A DNA stretch of 64,000 bases from Lunularia cruciata (taxonomy: Eukaryota; Streptophyta; Marchantiopsida; Lunulariales; Lunulariaceae), in NCBI GenBank assembly GCA_948567375.1, contig OX419755.1, positions 7,197,001 through 7,261,000 of the forward strand, written 5' to 3'. A program made the position numbers and the translations under genes. The notes beneath the pieces are model-generated. The model was not told the origin of the DNA and searched no databases. It was given only the letters and a program-made list of their open reading frames with translations. Of the stretch, positions 11,401 to 24,263 are shown in pieces (position 1 is the stretch's first letter; each line of letters opens with the position of its first letter).

Positions 11401-13640
11401 ACGGAACGATACTTTAACGAGGGTAGAATTGGGGTTTAGCCTCATTTTCCTCGTAAGTTTTATTCTTCTACAGCTTGATGGGGATTTTTCCATCTTTCTT
11501 TTGAAAACAAATTGCGTATTGTTCCTCTTTGCAAGAAATGATTACAGAAATCTTGTAATGACAATATGGCAAGATATGTGAAAGGTGAACGTGAAATGAG
11601 ATTGACACATTATGGGTTTTATTCCTACAGTCCTTGGTTTGCTCATATGCGTAATACAGTAACGTATCTCTGGAGGGGAGGTAAAGATATTACGTTTTGT
11701 ACATTGAGTTCTCTTTATTGCAGGTTTTAATGTGTTCATAAGAATGGCAAGTGCGAAACTCACAAGTTGCATCCGTAACTCACGCATGATGTACTCAGAG
11801 CACCTTTTCTTACTGCAAACCTAAAAATTCGAAACATTCTCAACATGGGGGAGTACTTTACAAACCACATAAAAGGCAGAAATGCAAAATAACGGAACTC
11901 CCGTAGCTCTAGTAGTCAGGAGGTGGCCTGACTTGTTCTTGAAAATATCAGCATCTGGATTGATAAAACTCGAGCACGAGTAAGAACTGCAGTCTGAACT
12001 GTACTCTAGAGTATCAAATTTCCTACCGTAATATCAACCGGTTGCCTGGTACAAACCCAGGTTCGTGTACACGAGGGGAGAAAGAGAAATCTACACAGAC
12101 AGTTGAGGGAAGAAATCTGGTAAAACTGGGAGGTACGGAACTATTCAAGTCCGAACGTAAGTACAGGAAGTGGGAGACTGGGAGGGACCTCATGAAAGTA
12201 CAGTTGAAAGGTCCGCTTCCTCCTCCTCCTCCTCCTGCCGGGTTCCTTTACTTTCAATTCCATTATTCCTTCCAATCTCTTCCTTCCTTCGTTCGTTCGT
12301 TCCTTCTTAAGGACCGTACCTCCACCTGTGACCTGTGATAAGTCGGTACAGAGCAATAATACACTTTTTTGCAGAGTACCATGACGAAGCGCCGTCGCTT
12401 TCCCGAGTTCCGTCTTATGAGGGGAAAGTTGCGATGTAACTTCGATTACATGATTAAAATGAATGCGTCTTCTGCATCTGGGTCAGTGGGGTTCGGCATT
12501 GAATTGGAGGCTCCGTTAGTTGTGGACAGTGACTCAGTGGCTTTTTCTCTCGAAGGCAATATTCTTCGGACGGAGACAGGATAATGAGTTGTTTTGCCCA
12601 CTCCCATCATCACGCACTAGATACTACTTATTCCTATCTCCATCTTGCCTGACCCGACGACGATCTGTTACCAATACCATGTTCTCCACTGATTGCTTGC
12701 ATCAGTTTCCAATTCTTGGGTGTACGTGATGCTATCTAGTTCACTCATTTGTAATCATACGAAGAGATGGTCATGTTATTACTTGGACGTGGAGATAATA
12801 CAACTGAATCTGAAATCTTTCGATCTGAAATGTGAACTAAGAGACAGATAACCATCATTGTCACGTTCACTATCCCCCTGGTGTAAAGTTGATCCAGACT
12901 AAAACTCTAGACACAACATGATCTCAGATGGACGTCAGATTTTAATTAGGGTTCCAGATTCACAGATCATAAAAAGTGATGTTTGGGTCCTCAGCTGCAT
13001 CTGGACTTACTTGCAATCCTCAGTCTGATACAGAATAGAGCGGTAGTATCACTGTTCTTTTCATGTTTTTTTGGTGTATTCTAAATGCATAATCAAGCTG
13101 TATATTATGTCAGCCGAGATGAGCTCCGGAGAGTTTATCGGGTTACAGGATCACTTTTGTGAATTTGGAACGATCAGGAGTGGAGATAAAATGTCTCCTC
13201 ACGTGCCAAAGAAAAAATAGGCCAACTAGCATATAAGCCTCAAAACTCTCAAAAATATCCGCTGCTCAAAACAAAGAGTCGGGACAAGAAGCTATGAGCT
13301 CGAGGAATGTCAGAATGTCATGCTGTTTACACGACGAAAGAGATGATGAATTACGCCAAATCTCAGTACTTTTGGCGCAACTTTTGAAGATGATCGTGGA
13401 TTTTGTCACTTTGGAAAATTCCTGGTAGTTCATTCCGGAAGTACGAGATATACCACCACTAGACCGAAGGTGTCTTTAATACAAACTCTCTTCCCAAAGA
13501 AAAGCGAACTTCCTTGCACAAGTCTTCAAAGATCTTCAAACTCTTAAGACTCCTCTAACGGGCCGACACGATTTTCCTCTTCATCAGTGCTTTTAAAGCG
13601 GGACCGGCAGAGGGGGCGGAGAGGGAATTTTTGTTTTATA
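11401..13640. other. Single-copy-like intergenic DNA, no gene recognised
   Basis: Moderate GC with CpG retained. Short ORFs (for example 12369-12584 plus) carry no recognisable domain. A CTC triplet run lies at 12217-12237 and a GTTC/CTTC run at 12280-12305. Composition changes sharply to AT-rich near 13620. Confidence 0.45.
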
Positions 13641-15984
13641 AGTGTATATTGCGTCATAGATTGCCAAGTAAATAGAATTTTGGTTCTATTGTTATCTAAA
13701 TTGTAGGCTATTACTGGAAAATTACTAAGAAGATAGAACTATATTATATATTTTTAGTGTTTTGATTATTCCTTTATTATGGGAGCGAAGGGTTGCGATT
13801 TTCAGCTTTTAATCTTTTGGTAACTATATTTTTTTCTATTGGAACCTTGTTTCAAGATGATGGAAATTGGATTGGAATTTATAGGCGTTTTATCCTAGAG
13901 TTTATTTAGATGTTAGAGTTTTTCTTTAATTTGGAAAATTACATTTCCTCCATATTGTGCTGTGGTGTGTTGTGGTTTTGCAAGTATGTGGAGATTTAAG
14001 ATGGAGTTTATGTTGAATAGTCTTACTATTGATACTACTATATACTACTATAGATGGTCTTGAATCACATAAGATAACCATGTATGATCTGTTGTAAACT
14101 TTTTTATTATATGGAGTAAAGACTCATGTCGGAAAGATACATAAGGACTTAGAAAACTTAGGATGCACAAGGGAGATGGATGACCACATAAGATACCTGT
14201 ATAAACACTTATGGTATTTTGATCAAACCACGAGTGATTAGTATCCCTAATCAGTTTTATTTATGGTTAGTTGAGACTAATTTCCAATATCTATGAATGT
14301 TTTATAGATTTTATTGTGCACTTTATGATTTTGTTATGAGTTAACATGGTTCTTATTTCTCTTACTCTTAATAATAATATCTTCATAACGTTAGAAGGGG
14401 TATGTAGAGCAAAGAGTGATGATTGCTAGAATTTGTAGATTCCATGCTAGGGATTAGGTTAATTTACAAGATAATTTTATTTAAAATACACATTTTAGGA
14501 GATAGTTTCAATCATAAGATATTATCAATTCAATTTGCTTACAATACTTTATGATCTTGGGTCATGCTAGAAAGTGTTATAGAGTGGCACAAGCCCTACA
14601 CCCGTTGTTTATGGTTGTTCACACTAATTAGATTATTTCCTCCTTACTTCTATTACACACTCCATTAGTAGAAGTGCATATTAGAGGTCTTAGAGTATCA
14701 ACCTAAGAAGTATTGTGTCTAGAAAGATTTCTTTTTGCCCATTTAGTTTGGCATATTATATTTCAACATCATTTTCACTTCAAATAGCACTTGAATCCAT
14801 ATCAATCTAAAGTTGATGGATTGAGAAGTTGCATGGCTATATCTCCTAGCATTTCTTAAATATCGACCTAGTTTGGATTGTCTTGTATGTGGATGATGAC
14901 AATAATTTTAATAGCATTTTATGCTCATTTATCTTTAGAGAACTCAAGTAGACTACTGGATCCTTTGCAAGTCTTATTCTTTTCATATCATCCTTATTTT
15001 CTTTATTAGCAACATTGCTTTTCACAAGACAAAGTAGTTGTTCTTTAATCAATTGTTGGCAAATAATAAGGAGATTCCTTAAAAGAATCTCTATTTCCCA
15101 TGGTTACTTTTGAACTCTTTTTTATCTATTATTGTGATTGTGGATGGATATATTTTGGAGATATATATGATGGAGATGGAGAAGCTATCCTTTTCTTTTC
15201 AAGTATTATTTGACATAAGATATGTTTGGTCCACTCAAAACACAAAAGTGAATATTTTCCATCCTTTGCCTTTTTGCGTTTTGATCAGACCAAAAATTTA
15301 CGATGTTCTTTGATGGATCAACAATTCATTAGTCTTTATATTTCCTTGCAGTTGATCCATCCATCCATTCCTTATGTTACTAAAACATGTCTTTGTTATG
15401 CTTTCATAAGGATAGAAGCTCTTGGATCTTAACCTGATCTTGCATTGATATGTAGTGCAAATGACACAAGTTAAGGCAGATTTGTGTATGGTCCAAGATG
15501 ATGATAAGTGATAGAAATAGATGATGTAGTCACAGATCCCATGCAAATTGGGAAGGGGAGGTGATTACCCATACTATTGGATGCGTTGCAAGTGGAGGCA
15601 ACAGCAAAATTCTTTAAGTATAGGGTATATAACATGGTCATCTCTTTGTTTCTCTAACCATTATATCATGGAGCTTTACATATAAGAATTGTAAAGGATT
15701 TTGCAAGAACTTACCTGGTTTGACTACAAAGAATATCACTCTCACTTTCCTATTTTGTAGTTTACTTTAGATAGCGAGTGTTTATTGCTCCATTGGCTTG
15801 TGTAATCCATAAGAGATTCAAACTACATATCAAACCTTATTTATTTAGATGTTTCAAGGGTATGTAAACCATTTGACATTCTAGGACAGTTTTTTCATAA
15901 CATTACTATTGGGGTTTAATTTCAATTTACCTGTAGAGTTAACCTCATTTTAACGCTTAGGTTTATCTTGCTTTGGCTTGACAG
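13641..15984. other. AT-rich stretch without a recognisable gene
   Basis: Low GC, CpG-poor, with chance ORFs only (up to about 80 codons). The sequence style is that of old repeat DNA, but I could not match it to the element families present elsewhere in the window. Confidence 0.45.
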
Positions 15985-16031
15985 GGTTTTCTATCCTTCT
16001 TGTTATCCTAGATACGTCGCGATCATTTTCC
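15985..16031 (+). repeat. Divergent copy of the dispersed ~45-bp motif
   Basis: TCTATCCTTCTTGTTATCC followed by TACGTCGCGATCATTTTCC resembles the motif at 50346-50387, with several substitutions and a small insertion. It has the same orientation as the 16984 copy. Confidence 0.35.
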
Positions 16032-16166
16032 TCCATGGGGGGAGAGATAACATGTCAAGGGAGGGACACGACTACCACTGCTGTATATATAGACATGCAT
16101 GCAGCGTGACCAATATATCGTCTTGTGGTACTTTGCCTACTATTTCTGAAGTCTTGCTTGGGACGG

Positions 16167-17026
16167 AGAGAAGGCAACCACGTAGAACACAAGAAGGATA
16201 AGAAGACCCCAAAAGGAAACCAAAAGATGCTTGCGGCAGGCCAACCCCTGAATATATTGCAACGAGCTTCAAGTGTCAATACAATTTACAGTTGTGGACG
16301 TTGGTAGCTGCAGCTTCATCTTGACCAGGGTCCGCATCCACAACTGTTTTTACCTCACGCCCGACCTCTAAAACTGGTCACCTTCCGTCCCACAAAGATA
16401 GAATGTTGTTACAGATCTGCAGTATTCTCTTATACCACTCTGATATCGCACACTCGGTTTAAGGATGTCTACAACTAATAGTAGGTCTTGTATTGACTCA
16501 CGTAGGTATGGAATGAATAATCGCAATTAATGTAGTGATTTAAGATATCGTTTCCTGAACGCGTTCAATGTAAGAATCGTTTCTAAATGAAGGATCAGTT
16601 GCGAAATACGTGCATGCATCTATGCAAGTTGCATGTGGGTCTTCTCAGACGTCTCCGCCCGAATTTGCAAGCTCTAGATGACGAAAAATAAACAGCTTTG
16701 GATAAGCTCACAATTCCATGTTGTCCAATGTCCATGGTGTCTTCTCAAATCAACATGGAGTGGGCCCTTAAAATAATTGGCACACTCGTATCTAATTAGT
16801 CCATAATGTGCGTTGGTCCTTTGGTAGTCCGAATTGACAAGCAATATCGTCAATGACACTTTGACCCGATCAAGAGAGCTTGCTTAATGGATTGTTAGCT
16901 ACCATTGCAGGAGATATTCACTCTGAACTCACAATTTCCCGTATGTCGTCGTTGGAGGCTAACAGCGCATAGAAATCATTTTAGGTCTTCCCGTCCTTCG
17001 TGTTTGCTACGCGGTCGCCTTTTCTC
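16167..17026. mobile_element. Candidate non-autonomous DNA element bounded by inverted ~43-bp ends
   Basis: The left end (16167-16208, GAGAAGGC...AAGAAGACC) and the right end (16984-17026, GGTCTTCC...GCCTTTTCTC) are imperfect inverted copies of the same motif, about 860 bp apart outer to outer. The interior has no transposase-like ORF. I could not define a target site duplication, so the boundaries and element class are tentative. Lone copies of the same end at 4717 and 50346 support a mobile family. Confidence 0.4.
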
Positions 17027-17050
17027 AAATATAGAAGAGTTTTCAACAAC

Positions 17051-17550
17051 TTAAGAATTTTGGAAACCGGCGAGAAATCAGTTAAACCGCGTCCACTTTT
17101 GGAATTCGCGTTTACTTGGACATGACAGAATTCATACTCACATGTTCAAGTGCAAGTTGCAAGTTTGAAAACCCAAATTTCCACCTTTGTCCATCGTTTA
17201 TTTCAGGGGAACATGGACTTACAATCTTATGAATTTGGATACCGGCGAGAAAACAATTTAAGCGCCTCCTCTTTTGGAATTCGCGTTCACTTGGACACGA
17301 CAGAATTCATACTCACATGTTCAAGTACAAGTCGCAACTTTGTCCGTCGTTTATTTCAGGGCAACCTGGACTTACAATCTTACAATTTTGGGTTCCGGCG
17401 AGAAAACAATTTAAGCACGTCCTCTTTCGGAATTCGCGTTCACTTGGGCATGACAAAATTCATACAAACATGTTCAAGTACAAGTCGCAAGTTTGAAAAC
17501 CCACATTTCCAACTTTGTCCATCGTTTATTTTCAAGGCAACATGGACTTG
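17051..17550 (+). repeat. Three-unit tandem repeat (units about 176, 153 and 171 bp)
   Basis: Units begin at 17051, 17227 and 17380. Each contains CCGGCGAGAAA, GGAATTCGCGTT and ACATGTTCAAGT in order and ends near a CATGGACTT or CCTGGACTT sequence. The middle unit lacks a segment of about 22 bp (GTTTGAAAACCCACATTT-like) present in the other two. A plus-strand ORF (17150-17671) stays open across units 2 and 3 and so has an internal ~51-residue repeat. I have no evidence that it is expressed. Confidence 0.75.
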
Positions 17551-17671
17551 GTGTGGGCTATCGATTAGCAAAGAGATTTTCAAGCATGCAATGCCGGCAC
17601 GTGCTGAGCACAGTAGTATTTCCCATCAACAAGCATTGTCAAGGCATATTGACGCGATCAATCAATCTTGA

Positions 17672-18402
17672 CTAATGGTTGTTTAGCCACCACCGTGTGA
17701 GAATTGGCTTCCTATATTTCAGGTTTGAACATGGTTGTGAGTGGAGAACCTCGCTCATGGTCGGTACTCTCGTGGATAGATGCAATGTGGACAATAGATT
17801 CGTATAAGAGTCATAAAGTGTAGAAATTTTTCTTGATTTGGGGTTTATAGGTGGCACACTGGTTTCGGAGACCTCTTGGCGGCACTCAACTATATCAGAT
17901 CCTTGCCACGTGGTTCTTAGCGTCCCCACGTCTAACGAACTCTCATGACTTCGTTCAGCCACGACGAAATTGAGCGGAAGTTCTCCTTAACACAAGTTTT
18001 GACTTAGCGTGAAGCTTGCTATTTGACCACATTCGGTACATATCCCCGAGGCGATCATGTCCATGATCTACAGTGCGTATCAACAACCGTTTCTACTCGA
18101 ATATGGACGTGCAAGAACGGTAGAAACTGTCCCTATCCAAACCCCTTCCCAAAGATGATTAGAGACTTCCCCTACACCTGGGTCAGTCTTGGTGGTCTTG
18201 GAGGCGAGGTTGGATGTTTCTAAAGAACCTTACCGTGATCCTGAGGGCCATGCATTCGACACACGAGTGTTTTCACCAACTATCCAGTAAAGACTTCATT
18301 CGGGTTGAAGAACCCCAAATGTATTTGACTTTTCCATCGATCGTCCATGACAACAGTTAGCCCTTTTGGTTCCGTTAGAAAGAAAACATGAGATCTCTTG
18401 TA
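17672..18402. other. Unassigned intergenic DNA
   Basis: Moderate GC with CpG present, chance ORFs only, no repeat or RNA structure recognised. Confidence 0.45.
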
Positions 18403-18950
18403 TTACAAAACACATATGCAGACTCGTACAACAAAGTATCTACAATAGAAGGCACTCCCAAGACGGGGATAATAAATAAATACTACTCCGATTGGAAGGG
18501 GAAAGGAGTATAAGGCACAATCAAGTGCAAAAGGAAAAAAAAAAGGAGCACATGGCCCCATAGTCCCAAGAGGCCAAATAAGACATGCAGAAGTAAGGTA
18601 AGAAGGAACCAAAGTGGAAAAGTGCACAACAACAAGCACCTAAGAAAGTAAGGAGAAGGTAGCCTACTCCTGAAGCGTGGTAGAGGTACTCCAATGGTAT
18701 ATTTGGTAAGTGAGGAGGGAAGACCCTAGCCTTGTTTGGTGTGCCTACTGCAGCTGTTCATTGGTGAAGCCAAAGCTTGAGTGCATTGCAAAGTGTCGAT
18801 ACGGGCTATTGGTAGTAAAATGTGAGCATGGTTGGAGAGATAGCCATTGCCTCTCTCCTCTGTAAAGAACTCCATGCTACATCCCTAAGGAGACCATGAA
18901 AAGGTGATGCGGGTGCTCACAAATCTCAATCACAAAGGGATAAAGGTGAT
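18403..18950 (+). repeat. Dispersed repeat, copy A (second copy at 50870-51310)
   Basis: Landmarks shared in order with 50870-51310 are an A-rich tract after CAAGTGCAAAAGG, a GGCCCxxxxxCCCAAxxGGCC-type segment, GAGAGATAGCCA, a CTCCTCTGTAAAG/CTCCTCTATAAGG pair, and ATCCCxAAGGAGACCAT. The copies are in direct orientation about 32 kb apart and considerably diverged. It is probably part of an old retroelement, but I cannot assign which part. Confidence 0.5.
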
Positions 18951-19769
18951 CTTGGTAGATCCAACCATCACTCAATTTGAACCTAGGCACTTGTAGCTCG
19001 TAAGATTTGAATGACTATAACATGAATTGCATCATGGACTCAAGTAGATTCCTCCTCTACTGCACATCATAAAAAGTATATCCCTTGCATTTCATATGGA
19101 GAACCATATGCACACTAGTCCAAAAACCTTATGAGATCTGGATGTGGGAGAGCTAACCTTAGTTAGTGCTATGGTAAACTCCTTAGAATAAAAGTAGAAG
19201 TCATCAATCAAAGGTGAAGCTTGGAGCTAGGCTCTAGAGCCTTTCTCTCACAAGAGAGGATTGTAGCTCTATCCAGTAGAGGTGCTACAACAAGGATGCT
19301 AGTAAGTGTGTGGGTGTGCATATGCTCATTCAGATCCACTTGGAGCTTCTTAGAGTCTAGGAATACAAAGTCAATAAACTTGGAGAGTGAAGTGCATGCA
19401 AAGCCTGGCATTAAGTCATAAGCCCATCAAAGATATGTCCAAAAGGCATAAGTGCTTAAAACTATTGTTGTGATAGGACCCAACAAAAAAGGATGACCAT
19501 CATGTAAAAACGATCAGCTAATGAAGGACCACTAGAGCCCATGCTCCAATATATGTTGTTGGTGTTGTGGCCTCCTATCCCATGAGGTTTAATCTACCTT
19601 TGACTATGAGGAAAGCTATTTGTTGCCTAGGCGACTCATCTAATAGTTGTGGGAGCATGCATGGCCCTAATATTTGGAAAAATTATGGCAAAGAGTATTA
19701 TCAAACATCTACAAATGTGATAACAATGCCTTTGTCCGTGAGAAAGTCCATGCCCAATAAGAGGCCTTA
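18951..19769 (-). pseudogene. Possible decayed retroelement pol fragment
   Basis: On the minus strand near 19760-19700 the frame reads GLLLGMDFLTDKGIVITFVDV. This resembles the end of a retroviral-type aspartic protease (the LLGMDFL block). The rest of the stretch has too many stops and frameshifts to follow, and I did not find a reverse transcriptase motif. The family B solo LTR (19770) and the old gypsy element (20851) both interrupt or abut it, so it would be the oldest layer here. Confidence 0.35.
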
Positions 19770-20510
19770 TGTAATACCAATAGCTAGACATATCATCTAG
19801 AGTTGAAAATTAGCTTGGTAACATATGGAAATATGTTATGTAGGATGGGCTAAGTAGATCAGATAGAGGTGTTACCAAAAGAGTACTTCTACTAATAAAG
19901 CAAGAGTTGAAAATAACTTGACTTTGTAATACCAAAAGCTAGACATATTATCTAAAGGTTGAAATTGGCTTGGTAACATGTAGAAGGATGTTATACATGA
20001 TAGGCTAGGTAGTTCAAATAGAGATGTCACCAAAAGAGGACTTCTAGTAATGTGGTAGGAGCTAAAAATAGCCTAGAAACTTCAAAGCCAATTTCGAAGG
20101 CCTAAACGAATGAATTAGGCCTAAAAAATGTGCTCGAGTCTTACACTCGTCCTCTTAAAAGAAGAGCTAGCCTCACCTTCCTCACAAGTTTGTCTCATCA
20201 AGAGCTTTCTAATTGTACCTCACCCACATGATTTGGATATTCCTTAAATATTCCTTCTGGTCAAAGATGGTTTGACAAACCAGATAGGATCATAACCGAC
20301 ATATCACCCATGCATACAACCTAAGGGTAGAGCTCACTTATAGGTCACCAATCCATGTATTTGATCCAAGGATGGAGCTTCCTTTGGTGTTGTCTCCTTT
20401 GCTATATAATATAGTCAAGGTGCTCCTTTGTGGCATCGGAGGTTGAGTGAGAAATTGCGTGTTTCTTCTTTTGTGTTTCACTTCAAGACTCTTATTCTCA
20501 GTATATTACA
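19770..20510 (+). mobile_element. Solo LTR, family B, with perfect 5-bp target duplication
   Basis: Starts TGTAATACC and ends GTATATTACA, flanked on both sides by CCTTA (19765-19769 and 20511-20515), so both ends are certain. No internal region is attached. The first 310 bp are two tandem ~155-bp units (19770 and 19925), each with TAATACCA, AGCTAGACATAT and GGTAACAT. A TATA-like GCTATATAATATAG is at 20401. A second copy in opposite orientation lies at 36310-36999. A solo LTR normally arises by recombination between the two LTRs of a full element. Confidence 0.88.
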
Positions 20511-20850
20511 CCTTAGGGGGATAACGTTGCTAAGAATGGAATAGGCCACTTGGGCATTCCCCAATTCAATGAGGAGGTGAGCATGGGTTGTGGCTATACT
20601 AAGTTGTTTTGTATGAATGTAAAAAAAAGTCTTTTTGGCCCATAGGGGAGTCCAAAACTCTCAAGCTACATACTGAAAACTAGAATCTTGGTGGGATGTC
20701 AAAGGTGATGAGGATCATGTGTGTGCTCTAGATCTTTCATTTACAAGTATGGACTTGTAAACCCAAGGCCTCTAAGCTAAGTTTGAATGTATACATTGCT
20801 CTAACTACATCCTCCAAAGGGCACAAAATATGAGTATCATCCATGATGGT
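20511..20850. other. Flank between the solo LTR and the old gypsy element
   Basis: Continuation of the older sequence interrupted by the solo LTR. No ORF. It ends in ATGGT, which is probably the left target duplication of the gypsy element starting at 20851 (right copy ATGGC at 35266). Confidence 0.5.
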
Positions 20851-21188
20851 TGTAAAAGACTGAGACCAAGGAGAGAAATAGGAGAATGGAAGATCACATT
20901 GGGACACTTGAGTGTGGGAAACTCAGAATGCCTAGTATGACCTTTGGCTTTGGTATTTATAAGGGGCATACAAGGCTTCTGATAAGCTTCTCAAGAAACC
21001 GCCTACTTGGCATGTAAGCTAAGCTAGTTAGAATTTTCTAGAAGCTACCTACTTGGGGTGCAAGGTAAGCTAGTCAGGAACCTTCCCAAGAAGCTTCTTA
21101 AATACTTCCAAAATATTCTAGGCTAATTAAGCCTATTTGCTACTTTGTTAGCCCTAACTAACTTCATCATAAACTCCATATTGTTACA
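20851..21188 (-). repeat. 3' LTR of gypsy copy 2
   Basis: TGTAAAAGAC to TTGTTACA in plus-strand order, matching the 423-bp LTR at 39880-40302 but with internal deletions (338 bp). It is followed by the purine tract in complement (TATTCCCCCACTGC). Confidence 0.88.
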
Positions 21189-24100
21189 TATTCCCCCACT
21201 GCTAGTTGGTGATGTCCTCGTTGCCATTGAAGCTTCAAACTTCTAGATGGCCATTTGTGCATTCTAGCAATGAGAAAGAGGTTCCATGTGGCATCATGAA
21301 GTGGATACCCTTTCCAAAGGACCTTGTACTCCATATGTTGTCAATAGCCTCGTTGAATGTGGTGACATGCAAAGATACAATCAACTTCATACTCCTCATG
21401 ATCATTGATAGGGACGGGAGGAGGAGTAGGTTGGGCATGAGAGGAAAAATAAGATGGATTAGAAACAAAGGGTTTCAACTTGGAAATGTGAAAGACAAGG
21501 TGGATGTACATATGACAAGGCAAGGCAAGTCGATAAGCAATAGGAGAGATGATTTGGGTGACATCAAAGGATCCTATCCAATTAGGGGCAAGTTTACAAA
21601 CTTAAGTATTAAGTAAGAGTGGTAGGTTACTAGAGAAGATCATGACCTTATCACCAACTTGAAAGGTGAGATTATAATGATGGTGGTCCGCATATTGTTT
21701 CTACCAATTCAAAGCAACAAGGAGATGAGATTTGGCTTGTTGGAGGGATTGGGATATAGTGGTCAAGAAGGTGGGAGTATGAGGGACATGGGATGGAGGA
21801 GGAGAAAGAAGGGAATCTAGAACAAGTGGATCTTGGCCAAAATTGAGGAAGAAAGGAGAGAATCCGATGCTTGCTTGTTTGGAAATATTGCATGCAAACT
21901 CCACAACTACAAGACATTCATCCTAACTAGTATAGTGGATGTTGACAAAGGCACAAGCATATCTTCTAAGGTGCAATTTGAACATTTAGTTTGTCCATCA
22001 GTTTGAGGATGATATACCATAGACAAAGCAAGCTTGGTACCAAGTATCTAAAGGAGTGCTTGCCAAAATTTCCCAATGAATCAAGGATCAAGGTGGGAGA
22101 TGAGTACATAAGACATATCATGATGCTTGAAGACAATATCAAAGTAGAACTATGCCAATGTTGTAGCATCCACAATATCAAAGGTTGGTGCCCAATGGAT
22201 TTGCTTACTAAGCTTATACACAAACAACATGATAAGATCCAAGCTCACATGTTCCTATTAAGCACATGGAATGGAGAGTGGTTGAAGGATTCCACTTGGT
22301 TTTTAGTTGTTGGCCTTATTTTGTTGGTAGTTCTCACATGATCAAAAAAAATCTTGAGCATCTAGTATCATGTTGTGCCACCACCATTGGTGTTGGAGAG
22401 TACCCAAAGTCTTGTCCACACCAATGTGACCTACAATTGGTAAGTCATGGGCTTCTTGGAGGCACACAAGTTGGAGATCACCCTTGGCTGGAACATAAAT
22501 CTGGTTCTCATAGAAAAGAAAGCCTTCCTTGAAGAAGAAGGTGTTGTACTCCTTTTCACATGCTGCAAGATGACCTTATACCATATGAAAGAAAGGATCT
22601 TGTTGTAAAGCACTCTTAAACTTTAGTTGGACTTTGGAGTCAATTGATATTGTCATAATTGCCACTGTGATAAGAAGAAGAGACTTCAAATCAGGTCATT
22701 GTGATAGAGCATCAAGAATGACATGTAACCAATAGGATTTGTACTCAAGTTTGATGTCAAACAATTGTAGTTCTTCCTTTCATTGATGATGTTGACTCTT
22801 CATATGTTCCAAGTATAATGTGTGCAACAAGGATGTATGATCAGTTTGCATGATCACTTGTTTCCCCAAAGAGATAATGCCTCCATACCTTGGTCACATA
22901 TACCTTTGCTAGTTGTTCTTGATCTTGAGCATGGTAATTCCTTTCTGTTGTATTTAGTTGTGATACACAAAGGCAATGTGATGTAACCCATATGAGAATT
23001 CATATTGCAATACAACTCTAATTGCAAAGTTAGAAGCCTCGAAACCAACCATACAAGGTAGTTGAGGATCATATGGTTGAAGAATATATCTTAAAGACAC
23101 CATATGTTTTAGCATGTGGAATGCTTCTTCACATTTGTTGGTCCACTAAAAGCTCAAGTTCTTCTCCAAGAGATCGGTCAATGGTGTGGCTACATGAGCA
23201 TAATAGTGGATGAACCATTGGTAAAAAATGGCCAATCTATTAAATGCATGCACTTTTGTAGCATCCTTTGGAGTAAGCCAATTAGTGATAGCCTTGATTT
23301 TATCCTCTTCTATCTTGATCGCCTCTGATGAGATCTTGTGATCCAAGAAGATAACGTCTTTCTTCCAAAAGGCACACTTTGACTTCTTGCAATAAAACTT
23401 TTATTGTTGTAGTCATCTTAGGATTTCCCACACATGATTTGCATAATTTTGCCTCTATCTTGCTATAGATTAAAATGTCATCCAAGAACACAATCACTTA
23501 TTGATCCAATAGTCCATGGATACTCTATGCATTTGATCCATGAAGACTGTTGGAGCATTAATGAGCCCAAAAGGTAGAACTCTCCATTCAAAATGCCCAT
23601 ACCTTGTGTGAAAGGTAGTCTTTTGAACATCCACCCTATCAATGAGGGTTTTCCAATAGCCATGCAAAGATCCAATTTGGAGAAGTATTGTGCTCCACTC
23701 AATTGATCAAGCAAGTCATCAATTTGAGACAAGGGATATGCATTCTTCACTATTTGTTTATTGAGCACACAGTAATCAATATAGAAATAAAGTCCTCCAT
23801 CCTTCTTTGGAACAAATGGTATTGGTACTTCCCAAGAAGATGTACTATGTCTTATGAAATCCTTCTCCAATGACTCTATAAGGGTTATTTGCAACTCCTC
23901 CAACTCCTTTGGTAAGAGTAGCTAGAATGGTCTACTCATTGGAGTACTCCTTAGCAATAACTCAATCTTGAAGGGCATACCACAATCAATCCCTTTGGTA
24001 GATCATCCAAAAACACATTTTAAAACTCATGGACTATTTGATCAGCCATTGCTTGATGAGGTCTTTGATCCTCCTTAGGTCTTTCGTGCGCAATCGGCTT

Positions 24101-24263
24101 GATCCACACCTCAAAAATAGACTTATCTTCCTCCAAAGCTTGCTCTATGGCGGTTTCATTGATAGATTTCCCATCTTGGAACTCATCTCCTTCCAAAGCT
24201 TGCTCTATGGTTGCTTCAAGACTAGATTTCCCATATTGGGACTCATCTTCCTCCAAAGCTTGT
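21189..24263 (-). pseudogene. gypsy copy 2 pol remnant (RT to chromodomain)
   Basis: Collinear with the intact pol at 40267-43902. Reading from high to low coordinates, RT blocks occur near 23903-23480 (FVPKKDGG, the [10 protein letters not shown] equivalent, FLDDILIYS at about 23490-23460), then RNase H, the integrase zinc region and core, and the chromodomain at about 21440-21230. Many frameshifts and stops, often TGA or TAA where the intact copy has CGA or CAA. No product is expected. Confidence 0.85.

Noticed and set aside
12217-12305. Possible regulatory pyrimidine tract
   Set aside because: Simple CTC and GTTC microsatellites; no promoter context that I can show.
17051-17550. CRISPR-like array
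   Set aside because: Three long imperfect units, no short repeat/spacer structure, and a plant nuclear context.
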